Assembly (NCBI GenBank): GCA_964016885.1
Contig: OZ024743.1
Coordinates: 172,537,176 to 172,601,175, forward strand
Direction: 5' to 3'
Source of the DNA: Eledone cirrhosa
Taxonomy: Eukaryota > Mollusca > Cephalopoda > Octopoda > Eledonidae
Length of the DNA stretch: 64,000 bases
In this document: positions 28,413 through 41,031 of the stretch, piece by piece
Layout: the number at the start of each line of letters is the position of its first letter
How positions within the stretch are numbered: the stretch's first letter is position 1
Notes under the pieces: model-generated
What the model saw: only the letters and a program-made list of their open reading frames with translations
Databases searched by the model: none
What the model was told of the DNA's origin: nothing
Program-made: the position numbers and the translations under genes

Positions 28413-31400
28413 ATGTCTAATGATAAAATCTCATACCGGATCGGCCGTCACCCGGGTAAAAAAGGGCCGCGTCCCTCAGAGAGGAACCAGACTGGGGTCG
28501 AAAAATCAGCTAATGGTTCAAACCTTCCCATCACTTCGGAGCTGGAGACCTCGCATAACCGGAATACTCCTACTGTTGGCCCTCCATGCTCACCACCAAT
28601 AAATCCAAAGTAAAAGAGAGCAAAATGGTCAAGGGAAGATAATAAAGAAGTCCTTGAGGCTTTCTACACTGCCATGTACTACCCATCAAATACATCGAAT
28701 ACAGAACAGACATATATCAACTGCAAAAAGAAACATCCCGAAAACAGAGGCTATATTGACAGTAACAAACTAGCCAATATACGAAGAAATATTGTAAAAA
28801 AAGAGTTACTAACTGATATAGAAATTGATCAGATCAAGCTATTAGCACAAAGTCAGCGAAGGGAAAATGAAACATGTGTCAGTGAAAACGAGGTAAATTG
28901 TAACACTTCGAATCCCAGAGTTGAAGCGGAATCACTGGCAACAAAACAAATTAAAGAAAGGATCGAAAAAGTAGAGGGAGTGCATGCTCAAGATGAAACT
29001 CCAAATGAAAATAATGAGATCGTAAATGATAAAGAAATGAATGAGAATTAACTTGCCAACTTGAAGGATGAAATTATGATCGAATGGATGAAAATGAAAG
29101 AATATGACATGGGACAACGAGACACCCTCCCTAAGATCCAGAACTCCAAACAGAACCAAAAGATAATACACAAGACTAACATAATTCTCAAAAACATTAT
29201 CATCACAAACAAACTAAACATTACTGATTTAAATCATCTCTATTATGCATCGGCTAAAGTCACCACTCACTTATGTGGAGTGAAGATGAAAAAACAAAGG
29301 AATTCCCACAAGAAATCTACTTGGCAAGAGAACATCAATCGCCAAATAAACCTTCTCCGATCTGACATAGAAATTTTAACAAACTATAAAGTAGGTGAAC
29401 ATGTTAAACAAACTAAACTTAGAAAATTGAAAAGAAAGTACAGTATAAAATCAACAAGTGACATAGACATGCTGATAGAAATAATCAAGCAAAAAGTGTC
29501 GGCCAAAGCTGCTCGTATAAGGCGCTTTGAAAAACGATCTAGATTCTATAAGGACAATAATATGTTCAAAAACAACCAAAGAAACTTCTACAGAAAAATT
29601 GGTAAGTCAACAATAACTGCTAAATCAATACCACCCAAGGAAGAAGTGCAAGAATTCTGGGAAAAGATCTGGGCCGAAGAAAAAGTTCATAACATACATG
29701 CCCCATGGATAGACAGACAAATGAAAGATACAGCTCACCTTGAGGAACAAATATGGGAAAATATAACAGTTGAACAGTTGCGCTTGGTTCTAAGAAAAAC
29801 CAGCAAATGGAAATCCCCAGGAAAAGACAAAATACAAAATTTTTAGATAAATGCCTTCACAGAGTCTCATGAGCTGTTAGCCCAACTTTACAATGAAATA
29901 GTTAAGGAGCCAGAAAAGATACCATTATGGCTAGTTAACGGCATTACATTCCTGCTTCCGGAGAATGATGAGACAAACAATCCCAAAAATTACAGACCGA
30001 TAACTTGCTTGACCACAATGTATAACATTTTAACATCAGTCCTAACTGAATACACATATGACCACCTGATAACAAATGACCTATTTCCCATTGAACAGAA
30101 AGGGTGTAAACGAGGCTCATATGGCTGTAAGGATCAGCTTTTGGTTAACAAAATGATACTGGAAGATAATAGACACAAAAATCTATCAATTGCTTGGATA
30201 GATTATAAAAAAGCATTCGATAGTTTGCCACACAGTTGGATTGAAAAATGTTTAGAGATTTTCAAAATATCCCCCGTTGTCAGGAGGTTTTTGTCATTCA
30301 GTATGAAGACATGGAAAACGACACTCCTTTTGAATAGTGAAACAAAATCACTGGAAGCTGGAGAAGTTAATATTAATTGTGGAATTTTTCAGGGTGACTC
30401 TTTATCACCGCTTTTATTCTGCATCGCACTTATACCATTAAGTAAAATGCTCAATGAAACAAAACATGGATATAAAGTCTATGACAAAACCATTAATCGC
30501 CTGTTCTACATGGATGACCTGAAACTATTTGCAAAAAATGATGAACAATTGCAAGGGCTATTATCCACTGTGGAGCAGTTCAGTGATGACATTAAAATGG
30601 AGTTTGGACTAGATAAATGCGCCAAAGCAACGTTCACCTGAGGAAAGCTGCTGAAGAGTTCAGACATTAATCTTGATCGGGGGAACGTGATAAGAGAACT
30701 TGATCAAGAAAAAACTTACAAATATCTAGATGTTTGTGAAGGAGACGGAATCAAGCACTCGACAATGATGGAAAGGATAAGGAAGGAATGTTACCGCAGA
30801 GTAAGAGCAATCTTAAGAACGGAATAGAATGCAAGGAATAGGATCGATGCCATAAACACGCTTGCCATACCAGTAGTAACCTACAGTTACAATGTCATCA
30901 ACTGGTCAAGCACAGAGATCCGTAGGTTCGATACAAAAATTCGAAAATTCTTAACCATGCACAGAATGCATCACCCTAAGGCAGATATAGATAGAATATA
31001 TCTATCTAGGAAAGAAGGAGGACGTGGGTTAGTCCAGTTAGACATTGCGTTGAAAACTGCAACAATTGGATTATCTACATATCTAAGGGAATCACATGAT
31101 TGGATGATCAAACTCGTTTTGAAACACGAAAGCATCAACAGATCATACTCCATTACAAAAGATGCACAAAGATACAGTAATGGACTACAAATTTCAGAAG
31201 TCCTATTTACTGCTGAAATGGAAAACACAGAAAAAGCAAAGCAGGTAAAAGTAACTGCAAAGAAAGAACTGCTACAGAAACTGGCTAAGAAATGGCAAGA
31301 AAAGCCTCTGTATGGAAAATACCCAGAGCGAGCTAACAATCCTGATGTTGACAAAACCTTAACTCATCAGTGGTTGGCATCCTCTGGACTGAAATCGGAG

Positions 31401-32057
31401 ACTGAAGGACTGATTATATCAGCACAAGTTCAATGTCTGCCAACAAAAAATTACCAAGCCAACATAATAAGAAATGGATGCAGCCCATTATGCCGTGTAT
31501 GCAAAAAACAACCAGAGACCATTGATCATATAATTTCAATGTGCAGTCCTATAGCTCCAACCGAATACCTAAACAGGCATGACAGAGCTGCACAATACAT
31601 ACATTGGATAATGTGTAAGCATTTTGACCTGCCCCATCAAAAGAATTGGTGGGGGCATCAACGACCGCCCATACTTGAAAAAGATCATATCTCAATCTTG
31701 TGGAACTTTAGCATCCAAACAGACCGAAAAATAGATGCGAATAGACCTGATATAATATTGAAGGACTTTAAAAAGAGGGTATGCCTGCTAATTGATATGT
31801 CCGTTCCAATAGACAAGAATGTATCTATAAAAACATTTGAAAAATTGAGCAAGTATAAGGACCTGGAGATAGAAATTGGAAAAATGTGGAAATTGAGAAC
31901 TAAAACAATACCAGTGGTTGTAGGCGCTCTGGGAATGATACCTAAGGGGTTTAATGATTACTTATCGCAAATCCCAGGAAACCCGCGTATAGGAGAAATA
32001 CAAAAGATAGTACTAATGGGAACTGCCCATATACTAAGGAAGATTCTGTCAATATAA
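28413..32057 (+). pseudogene. Family B polyprotein, five in-frame stops, no frameshift
   Basis: Every piece lies in one frame. In-frame stops occur at 28611 (TAA; B2 has AAA), 29049 (TAA; B2 GAA), 29844 (TAG; B2 TGG), 30639 (TGA; B2 AGA) and 30825 (TAG; B2 TTG). A 6-bp deletion near 30167 keeps the frame. RT motif A region (IDYKKAFDSLPH), motif C (YMDDLKLF), the zinc knuckle CRVCKKQPETIDHIISMC and endonuclease RPDIILKD are all readable. Retention of frame despite five stops is odd for neutral decay. Confidence 0.9.
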
Positions 32058-32200
32058 GTACATCACAAGTCTAAACACTAAAGATTCATGTGTGAGTATG
32101 TATGTTCTTTCTTGAACATGGCGGACCTTGTTGTCTCTTGAGGTCACTGGTTGTGACTTGATGATAACTCGTATGAACATAAAGCAAGATAAATGCAACT

Positions 32201-32222
32201 GTAATAATAATAATAATAATAA
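32201..32222 (+). repeat. (TAA)n between B1 and A4
   Basis: About seven TAA units on the plus strand. Confidence 0.95.
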
Positions 32223-34099
32223 TAGAAAGGATGCCGAAAGAAGTCCCGTGGTACAAAGGACCAGTTATTTATTGATATGATGGTAATGAGGAAAGTCTTG
32301 CCATGGGATGGATAGACTACAAAAAGGCATTTGACATGGTGCCTCATTCTTGGATCACCAAAAGCCTAGAGATCTTTAAGGTGGCAGATAACATCAGACA
32401 GTTGTTGGGCAAAAGTATGACGTCCTGGAAAACAGAGTTAACACCAACTGGAGAATCCTTGGGAGGCGTAAAGATCAAGAGAGGTATCTTCCAGGGAGAT
32501 AGTCTGTCTCCTCTGTTGTTTGTCCTTGCCCTGATGCCCCTGACCATTATACTGCGAAAAGTGAGAGCAGGATACAAGTTGGGAAAGGGAGAGCTTATCA
32601 TCAATCAACTCCTCTTCATGGACGATCTTAAGCTCTTCGGGAAGAGTGAGAATGAGTTGGATGTGCTTGTTAAAACTGTCCGTATTTTCAGCAGTGATAT
32701 ATGTATGCAATTTGGTATTAGTAAGTGTGGAGTCCTTGTGATGAAGAGGGGTAAATTGAGCAGAAGCAACGGAATCCAGGTACCAACAGGTGAGATGATA
32801 AAGGAAATTGACACTGAAGAAGGATACAAGTATTTGGGTGTTCTGGAGGCTGATGACATCAAGAACAAAAAAATGAAGGAATTGATAAGATCTGAATACA
32901 TTCGGAGAGTAATGAGCGTATTAAAGTCACATCTGAACAGTAGGAATGCCATAAGTGCAGTAAATTCCCGAGCTGTGTCTATTATTAGGTACAGTGCGGG
33001 AATTCTGAGATGGAATGTTGCTGAACAAAAAGAAATGGATAGGAAGACTAGGAAGCTATTGACTATCTACAACATGTTCCACAAGAGGAGTGATGTCGAT
33101 TGACTCTACTTAAGGAGATCTGAAGGTGGATGAGGTCTTATCAGCATAGAGGACTGTGTTCAGATGGGGAAAAAACAACCTACACAAATATGTGACTGGG
33201 AGTAAGAAGCCAATGCTCAGAATTGTACTGAAGGAGAGGACAATAGACCAGGGGATGTCCAAGGAGGAAATAACAAGGAGAAAGAGCAACCTTCATGAAA
33301 AATCCCTTCATAGTACCTTCTTTAAGAAAGCTGAATTTAGAGATCCACAGACATGGTTACAGAAGGAATGCTAATGGCTGCGCAAGAGCAGGCCCTCAAA
33401 TCGAAGTGGCTGAAACACCATATTTACAAGGAGGAGGCTAGCCCACTGTTAAGGATCTGTGTAGAGAGAGAAGAGACTATGGCTCACATTGTATCCGAGT
33501 GTAAACACCTAGCCCAGACTCACTATAAAGGCTGGAGACATGATGTGATGGGCCGGGTGATGCACTGGCACCTATGCAAAGTAAACAATTTACCACATTC
33601 TGAGAAGTGGTATGAGCATAAGCCAGAGTCGGTGATAGAAAACGATCAGGTGAAGGTGCTGTGGGATTTTAGGATACAGACGGACAAGAAACTGGAACAC
33701 AATAGACCTGACCTGGTGGTTTTGGACAAAGAAAAAAGATCGTGCCTGATTGTCGATGTGTCCTGCCCATTCGACACGAGAGTGCAAGAGAAGGAGAGGG
33801 AGAAAATTAACCGATACCAGGACCTAAATTGGGAGGTAAAAAGGATTTGGAACTGCCATGAAGTCAAAGTGGTCCCGATTGTCATAGGCGCACTAGGTAC
33901 TATCTCAAAAGGTTTCCAGGGTTGGTTAAAGAAAATTGGCCCCGCCACGCTTTTTGGAACGCTTCAAAAGGCATGCTTGCTGGAACAGCAAGAACCCTCC
34001 GATACGTCCTGAATATCTGAGGTTGCAGGCAGTGGCTTGATATTCATTTCAACAAACTTTCCAGTTAACTAACATCAATGACTGAGACTCAAAGAATAC
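32223..34099 (+). mobile_element. Family A copy A4, 5'-truncated, older
   Basis: It starts at AGAAAGGATGCCGAAAGAAG (residue about 515 of A2) directly after (TAA)n and ends with a diverged family A tail (GACTGAGACTCAAAGAATA). It differs from A2 more than A1 and A3 do, and has several small deletions (near 32296, 33275 and 33355). It is the oldest family A copy here. Confidence 0.9.
32303..34012 (+). pseudogene. Family A RT-endonuclease fragment, stops and frameshifts
   Basis: The first frame (32303-33103) covers IDYKKAFDMVPH to the thumb and ends at a TGA where A2 has AGA. A second AGA-to-TGA change follows at about 33131. An extra A near 33172 shifts the frame to 33156-33374. A deletion at 33355 then removes the WNWLRRGDLKKA segment, and 33353-34012 carries the zinc-knuckle region (LRICVEREETMAHIVSEC, first Cys lost) and RPDLVVLDKEKRSCLIVDV. 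Confidence 0.86.
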
Positions 34100-34115
34100 T
34101 AATAATAATAATAAT
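34100..34115 (+). repeat. (TAA)n between A4 and B3
   Basis: Five TAA units on the plus strand. Confidence 0.9.
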
Positions 34116-34832
34116 CCTGATGTTGACAAAACTTTAACCCATCAGTGGTTGGCATCCTCTGGACTGAAATCGGAGACTGAAGGACTGATTATATCAGCAC
34201 AAGATCAGTGTCTGCCAACAAAAAATTATCAAGCCAACATAATAAAAAATGGATGCAACCCATTATGCCGTGTATGTAAAAAACAACCAGAGACCATTGA
34301 TCATATAATTTCAATGTGCAGTCCTATAGCCCCAACCGAATACCTAAACAGGCATGACAGAGCTGCACAATACATACATTGGATAATGTGTAAGCATTTT
34401 GACCTGCCCCATCAAAAGAATTGGTGGGAGCATCAACCACCTCCCATACTTGAAAAAGATCACATCTCAATCTTGTGGAACTTTAGCATCCAAACAGACC
34501 GAAAAATAGATGCAAATAGACCTGATATAATACTGAAGGACTTTAAAAAGAGGGTATGCCTGCTAATTGATATGTCCGTTCCAATAGACAAGAATGTATC
34601 TATAAAAACATTTGAAAAATTGAGCAAGTATAAGGACCTGGAGGTAGAAATTGGAAAAATGTGGAAATTGAGAACTAAAATAATACCAGTGGTTGTAGGC
34701 GCTCTAGGAATGATACCTAATGGGTCTAATGATTACTTATCGCAAATCCCAGGAAACCCGCGTATAGGAGAAATACAAAAGATAGTACTAATGGGAACTG
34801 CCCATATACTGAGGAAGATTCTGTCAATATAA
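34116..34832 (+). pseudogene. Family B zinc knuckle and endonuclease fragment, frame intact
   Basis: The piece is open to the normal stop. It carries CRVCKKQPETIDHIISMC and RPDIILKDFKKRVCLLIDMSVP, then ends GTAHILRKILSI. No lesion is visible other than loss of everything upstream. As a free-standing knuckle plus nuclease it has no start context or promoter that I can see. Confidence 0.88.
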
Positions 34833-34977
34833 GTACATCACAAGTCTAAACACCTAAAGATACATGTGTGAGTATGTATGTTCTTTCTTGAACATGGCGG
34901 ACCTTGTTGTCTCTTGAGGTCACTGGTTGTGACTTGATGATAACTCGTATGAACATAAAGCAAGATAAATGCAGCTG
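34116..34977 (+). mobile_element. Family B copy B3, 5'-truncated
   Basis: It begins at the codon for NPDVDKTLTHQW in the C-terminal third of family B, directly after (TAA)n, and has the complete B 3' UTR and tail. It is very similar to B2. Confidence 0.92.
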
Positions 34978-35001
34978 TAATAATAATAATAATAATAATA
35001 A
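34978..35001 (+). repeat. (TAA)n between B3 and C3
   Basis: This tail-to-tail junction repeats the arrangement seen at 7539-7569. Confidence 0.95.
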
Positions 35002-35256
35002 TGTTTTCTTTATTAACCACAAGGGTTTACATAAAGTAGACATTAAGGACAGTACAGGACAATACAGGACGGTACAAATGGGCATTTCTGCGTGTAAAAA
35101 AAACAGAGGATGAAATAAAATAACAAAGAAAAAAAACAAAGAAAAATTCCCCAATAGGGGGGAGACTTCCGAGGGACATTTGTGGAGAAAGCCCATTAAA
35201 AGACCACAGTGGCCCTGACCACCAGGGCAAGTGCCCTCTCCCAGTTTTCCACCTTT

Positions 35257-38200
35257 AATTTACAGACACATACTCAGAGAAGGCCCATTCATTCGGGCCA
35301 TACTTGCTTCTCTCACCCATCTTTCAACAAAATGCTGGGAAGAGAGCACTTCCCTCTCTACCCTGATTTTCCTTTTCAGATGAAATTTGAAAAAGTTAAT
35401 CAGGCCATCACCGAAGAGGTAAGTGCTCGTCTTCAGCCCTTTCAAACGTGTCCAGCATACTATCTCTTTCGCCATGGCCACCAGACAGATAAAAACTGCC
35501 TCCCCTCCCGGCTAAAGGAAGAGGGCGGGGCAATCCTCACGATGGACTCAGCTGATAGCTGGATCCGTCCTACACGTGACAGCAGGTGTTCGACATAAAC
35601 CCACAAGTCAGCAATGCTCGGACACTGGACGAGTGCGTGCAGGACGGTTTCGTCGCCCTATGCGCATCTCGGACATGCCCGGCTGACGGCACCTCCATGC
35701 CTGTAAAGTTTATCCCGAACTGGCAAAGCACCCCGGTAGCACTGCCAGGCCAGGGATTTCTGGAAGTTGTCCATAGGCCCCGGCCCGAAAGTCCTTCCGA
35801 AGAGATTGGCTAGTTGATTTTCGTCGACGCCTAGAGTTTCTCCAAGTACGTCGTCGCTCTTCCCCTCCACTAATCCCCTATAGAACGCCAAGGTGTAGTT
35901 TCCACCGATCACATTGCCCGATTGGTCGAGGGCTGTGAGCGCCTGAAGACATTCCAGTCTCCAAGCGCTCCCTCTCGGTCTTCGCTTGACCCAGGACTGC
36001 AGCTCCGTCAAGGAGACGAGCTGGGGAAAAACGTGTCTAGCAAACGGCGACCACACCTGATCACCGTCGAGGAAGAGGTGGAGATGTCGTAGCCTGAGCG
36101 CGTGTCTGCGCATCATCAGCCACGGCATGCCCAGCCCTCCACGTAGCGGGTGTTGACAGCAGATGGACCGCCTGACCATCGGAGCGCGTCCCTTCCACAA
36201 GAAGCGAAACAGCAAACGCTCCAGCGCAGTCAGGCGGGGCTTAGGACAAGGTACGACGGTCAGGCGGTAGTAGATGACGGACGCGATGTACGCGTAAGCC
36301 ACCTCCGCTCGACCTTTCAGGGATAGCTTCCTCTCGGCCCATTTCTGGGTGAGAGAAGCCACCCTGCTCGTCACCTCGTCCCAGTTTTTGTCCGTCTGGA
36401 TGTCTGGACCGAACCAGACCCCTAGCAATTTAACCGGTCCGTCTGTCCAGCGCCCGACGACGCTGTTGGACGGTATGGACCTGCCTCTCCAGGTGCCGAG
36501 CTGCAGGCCCACTGACTTTTCCTGGTTGATCATTGTTCCTGTCACCGCTTCGTATTCTCTTAGTGTAGGGCCGATCGCCTCGATGTGTTTGGCGTTCGAC
36601 ACCACTACGGTGACATCGTCGGCATATGCTGACACAGATCTTCCGCATCCTAGTTCGCGCGGGATCCCCCTCAACGTCTCCAGTTTGTGCAGTAATGGCT
36701 CGAGAGTCAATACGTACAATAGGGACGAGAGGGGACATCCTTGGCGGACCGAGCGCATGATGTTGAACGGTTCCGAAAGGTGACCGTTCACTCTCACTAC
36801 AGAGCAGATGTTGCTGTGCATGGCAGCGATCCAGCCTCTGAAGACGGGCCCAAAGCCAGCCGCCCTCAGGACTGCCACTAGGTAACGATGGTCGACCCTA
36901 TCGAAGGCTTTCGACTGATCTAAATTGATCAAAGACCCACCCGTGCCAGGTTCCCTAGCTACCCTCTCTACGATGTATCGCATGAGGTGGAGGTTGTCGT
37001 GGATGGATCTGTCGGGAATGGCGCATGTATGTGCCTCTCCCACCAGACCACCAACGACAAGCGCCAACCTCTTTGCTAACACCTTGGCCAAAATCTTGAA
37101 CTCTGTGTTTAGCAGAGTTATGGGCCTAAAATGATCTATGTTATCCCCCTTGTTCGGATCCTTTCTCAGCAGCGCCACTGCTCCTCGGCTCACAGAGCTG
37201 GGAATTCTCCCGTTCTGTTGCCAGTTGCAGTAGACGTCCGCCAAGAGGCCTCCGAACAAGTTTGGCATTTGTACGTAAAGTTCATAGGGCAGACCATCCA
37301 AACCAGGCGATTTACCCCTTGTGCAACTAGTCATTGCATCCCGTACTTCAGCGGTTGTTATCGGCTTTTCGCAACACTCCGCCTCAGTGACCGAAAGCCG
37401 CGGCAGTCCGTCGAGGTAGACACTAAAGTCCATCCCTCGATCCGGCCCGCCACTGCCCCCGAACAGTTAAGCGAAGTGTCGCCGAAAAGCTTCACACATT
37501 TGCCCGGGATCGAGTAGCATGCGCCCGTCGTGGTCCACCAAAGACCAGATCGTGGCTTTGTTGCCACGACGCGCCTCCGCCACTCGGGCCCATTGAACGG
37601 CTTTCGTCCCCTCGTGTCTGAGAGCACGCACCCTAGCTCTGACAGCGCAGCCTTCGTGCTTTGCATTGAAGAATTGGTCAAGGGCCAATTTCGCCGCAAG
37701 TACGTCGGTCGCGATGCCTTTGCTAAGCGCCTCATCTAATTTTCTAACTAGTTCTCCCTCTGCTCTATTTTTCTCTATTGCTAAAGTCTTACTAAACCTA
37801 ATGGACTCTATTCTAATTGCTCTTTTCAGAGCAAACCACCACTTGTTGTTGACGATGGCCCCCGTCAACGCCCGCTTAACTAGTTCGCTAATCCGGTCTC
37901 TGTAGGCCTTGCGCGCTGGTAAGGACGTGTTTAGCTTCCAGTAGCCGGGTCCTCGCCTATGAAGCCTATCTAAGTCAAGCACACAGATCACAAATTTGTG
38001 GTCCGTGTAGCTGACTATCTTGAATTGTGGACAGCCTATGCTATACCTATCTATTTCCCTACAAAATACTCTATCTAGATATGATCTGGATGACCCTATG
38101 CGATTTGTCCAAGTCCACATTGGTACATTCGGGAAATCCATTCGGTACCTGTCAGACAGTTCAAAACGTCTGAGCAGGTTGGTGAGACTCTTGCACCCTC

Positions 38201-38678
38201 CTTCCCTATCCACTAATCCCACACAATCCCAGCGTGCATCTAAGATCCCGTTCCAGTCGCCCACTAACACTAAAGAGCGGGACGTTCCAAGAAAGGTCTC
38301 CAGACGCCGGAAGAAATCAGGCCGCCCTGCTCCTGTCGGGGCATAGACGGCCACTAACCTGTAAGCTTGCCCGTCTCCGCTGGTCACGTCCAGCACCACC
38401 AACTTACCTTCTGGGTCCAGGAAGATGGCCCGTATGGCAAGATCCAAACCTCTCCGAAAAAGCACAGCAACTTCTCCCCCCGATCCCGGACGGCTGGGAG
38501 ATGCGTACACATCGTAGCCGCCGAAGATCGGTGCGAAAGCCTGTGCTTCGGAGATTCTCGTCTCGCTGATGGCCACTACATCTATGTTTAGTGACCTGAG
38601 GTCGTTGAGCAGGTGGCCCTGCTTCCATGACGACCCCAAGCCACGCGCATTTATGCTGCCTATTCTGAGTGAGGTCAT
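35257..38678 (-). pseudogene. Family C ORF2: AP endonuclease, RT, C-terminal zinc domain; two stops, one frameshift
   Basis: Starting at MTSLRIGSINARGLG (38678), the first 403 codons hold the AP-type endonuclease (VVAISETRIS, VLVGDWNGIL, SSRSYLDRVFCREID). An in-frame TAA (37449-37451) follows, where C2 has CAG. The next 591 codons carry the RT: LRKDPNKGDNIDHFRPITLL, LDQSKAFDRVDH (motif A), SVRQGCPLSSLLYVL (motif B), YADD (near 36615, motif C), then LLGVWFGPD and LSLKGRAEVAYAYIASV as in Tx1-type elements. A TAG (35655-35657) cuts the zinc domain CPRCA...HALVQC, and a frameshift near 35500 precedes the final 73 residues. Domain assignment is firm. Confidence 0.87.
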
Positions 38679-38788
38679 GTTGAAAAGGAGTGGAAAAGAT
38701 GGGAAAGACCACTTACCTTACTTCTCGTAGGGGAAGGACGGTTTTTCCATCCTTTTCACTGCTTGTGGCCTCCTCAGGAAGGATGTCC

Positions 38789-40706
38789 TTATAAATCCTC
38801 CTGGAGAGTGCTTGTCGGAAGTCTCCGATGTCTTTGGGGAATTTTTGTTTTAGTGTCATGTACGTTTTCTGTGTGATGCGAGTGATTTGTATGTGTGGAG
38901 GTGGTGTGAATTTTGGGGTTGTTGTGTAGTCTTTTTCTGTGATGCTGGTGTTGTGTTGGATGTAGTGTAATAATTGCTTGTTGTTCAAATTTAATGCTGT
39001 GTAGTGTGTATCGTTTTGGTTGTTTTGTTTTGTTTGCGTTTGTTGTGGGTTTGTTTGTTTCGCATTTTGGTGACTTTTGTGGTGTAGCTGATGGTGGTTT
39101 TGGAGTTAATGATGGTGATGGTGTTGGTGTTTGGGTTGATGGGGTTGGTGATGCTGGTGTGGATGGTGGCATATCTGTCCTAACTTTTTTGTTTCTTAGT
39201 TTATTTGTTTCCCTCTGTATTTTGTTTTTGGAGGGGGAAGGAAGAGAATTTTTTCTTTTTTGGTTTCTTTTTTTTCCGGATATCGTTTTCCACTCCTCGT
39301 CGTCACAATCTGTCTCCAGCTGTGATAGGCCGGGGAGTGGAAAATCCTCCACAGGCGTTAGTTTTGGTTGTGGCGTGGTGGATGGTGTAGGCGCTGGTGC
39401 TAGTTCTGAAGCGTTGGGTGGTGGTGGTGTTGGTTTTGCTGGTGGTGGTGGTGGTGGTGTTGGTTTTGCTACTGTTGCTGGGGTTGTTGCTGTTATAGTT
39501 GCTTCTGTTGTTGCTGCTACAGTTGTTGCTGCCATCTCTGCTACTGGTGGTGTTGATGGTTGTGTCACTGGGGTGGGTAGGAGAGGTGGCCTCAACCTTT
39601 TAGCCTGAGGGCAGAAAGCCCTTAGGTGGGTTCCTTCACCACAAACGACACACCTAGGTCTTCTGCCCTCGACAATTACCGTGAGGTGGCTGCCGTCAGT
39701 GAGGTCTATTACCTCTGGGATCTCCTCAAAGCTTTTTTGGTCCGCTTGGATCAGGAGCTCCATCCCAGATCCGGACCAGTTCTCCTGCTTTTCTTTTGCT
39801 ATTGCTATTATTTTCGTGTTGGCTTCGATGCCGGCGAGGACGGCCGCTATTAGCCAGGGAATTTCGATGGCCGGTGGAACGTGGGTCACCCTGATCTTTA
39901 CGAGTCTCTGGCCACAATAGCTTGGGACGAGTGTGAAGTCGTCACTTCTTAATGGGGCCATGGAGTGTTCTCTAGCCTCCTCTGGTGTTTCAAAGAACAC
40001 GTCCACAGTTCCATACTTTTGCCCACGTCTGATGTGGGTTTTTCTTGCCCACACTTGTTCCAAAGCTTTTTGGATTTGGGACTCGGATGCCCGTTCCACT
40101 CGGCGCGATTTTACATTTATTGTTCTATACGACACGGTGCATAGGCGCCGATGCTCCATTTTATTAGGTGGGGGGGGTGAGGCTGATCCTGTACCCATCT
40201 TTTTTTACCATTTGTTTGGCATTTTCTAAATCCTCCTGAGTTACCGTAAATGCTTCGAACGGTTTTGCTACTCTGGCGAAACTGAGGGTCGGTTTTATAA
40301 TGTCATTGTTGTTGTTGTTGCTATCGTTATTTGCATTAATATTAATTTTAGTTTCAGTTGTGGTTGTGGTGACGTCAGTCGTCTTTGGTGGGGAAGAGTC
40401 CATTTTGCTTGATTTCATTTCGACATCACGAGTTAATTCATTTTTTTCTTCTTTTGTTTCTGTTGTCGCGGTGGTGGTGGGGGTGGTGGTTGTCGCGGTG
40501 GTGGTGGTGGTGGAGGCTTTAACACCTGCAGTCATTGGTAATGGCGGGAAATGAATGTCTGCCTGAGACAAATTTAAAATATTGCTAGTGCTTATATTTT
40601 TTTTAGTGTTGGCAAACGTAGTAACATTTACAATGGTGGTGTCGGTGTGAGGTTTTAATTTGTGAGAAAGGCTTTCAGCTGCTTCGTGCAGAGGTGAATT
40701 AGACAT
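38789..40706 (-). pseudogene. Family C ORF1: low-complexity N-terminus plus zinc knuckle, one homopolymer frameshift
   Basis: Two overlapping minus-strand frames together look like one protein. The N-terminal frame (40164-40706) starts MSNSPLHEAAESLSHKLK, has a Thr-rich run, and reaches FARVAKPFEAFTVTQEDL. The second frame (38789-40198) continues with CTVSYRTINVKSRRVERASE, KYGTVDVFFETPEEA, the zinc knuckle CVVCGEGTHLRAFC and a Pro/Thr-rich tail. The switch lies at a run of eight C/G bases (40169-40176), so a single-base slip is likely. The protein should bind the element RNA, as ORF1 proteins of L1-type elements do. Confidence 0.8.
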
Positions 40707-40919
40707 TTTTTTTTTTCAAAGAAATTTTTTGATAATAATAAAAGTTAAAATTTTGGGCACAAGGCCCCAATCTTTTTGGGTGTCCTTTTTTGGAAAACAA
40801 TGTATGTGCGCTTATATATGGTTAACAATAAAAATTTTCCATAAATGGCAATTTTTAACAAACGGAAATAACAAACCTTTGCGGAGCTCACGATGATACG
40901 ATTTACTACGTAGGTCGCC

Positions 40920-40951
<32 letters not shown>

Positions 40952-40954
<3 letters not shown>

Positions 40955-40980
40955 TTTCTTTATTAACCACAAGGGTTTTA
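40952..40980 (-). mobile_element. Family C 3'-end microcopy 1 (29 bp)
   Basis: TGATTTCTTTATTAACCACA plus AGGGTTTTA is the last part of family C. It lies between TAA tracts, the most extreme 5' truncation seen here. Confidence 0.85.
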
Positions 40981-41004
40981 TAATAATAATAATAATAATA
41001 ATAA

Positions 41005-41031
41005 TGATTTCTTTATTAACCACAAGAGTTT

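Larger units (their letters stand above)
27681..32200 (+). mobile_element. Family B retrotransposon copy B1, nearly full length, decayed
   Basis: The copy starts within the B 5' UTR directly after (TAA)n. A 70-bp 5' UTR unit (ATATTAAACATAC...AACTAGTC) occurs twice in tandem (27687-27755 and 27759-27828). The body follows B2 throughout and ends in the B 3' UTR before (TAA)n. It is about 97 percent similar to B2 by eye. Confidence 0.9.
35002..40919 (-). mobile_element. Family C (Tx1/L1-type) retrotransposon copy C3, full length
   Basis: At about 5.9 kb, this is the most complete family C copy. Its 5' end (TTGGCGACCTACGTAGTAAA on the minus strand) starts right at (TAA)n, and its 3' end (TTAATAAAGAAAACATT) ends at (TAA)n. 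ORF1 occupies 38789-40706 and ORF2 35257-38678, with a 110-bp gap. A 5' UTR of about 210 bp includes TTCCATAAATGG-like sequence also present in C2. ORF2 has two stops and one frameshift, so this copy is inactive unless assembly errors are involved. Confidence 0.88.
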
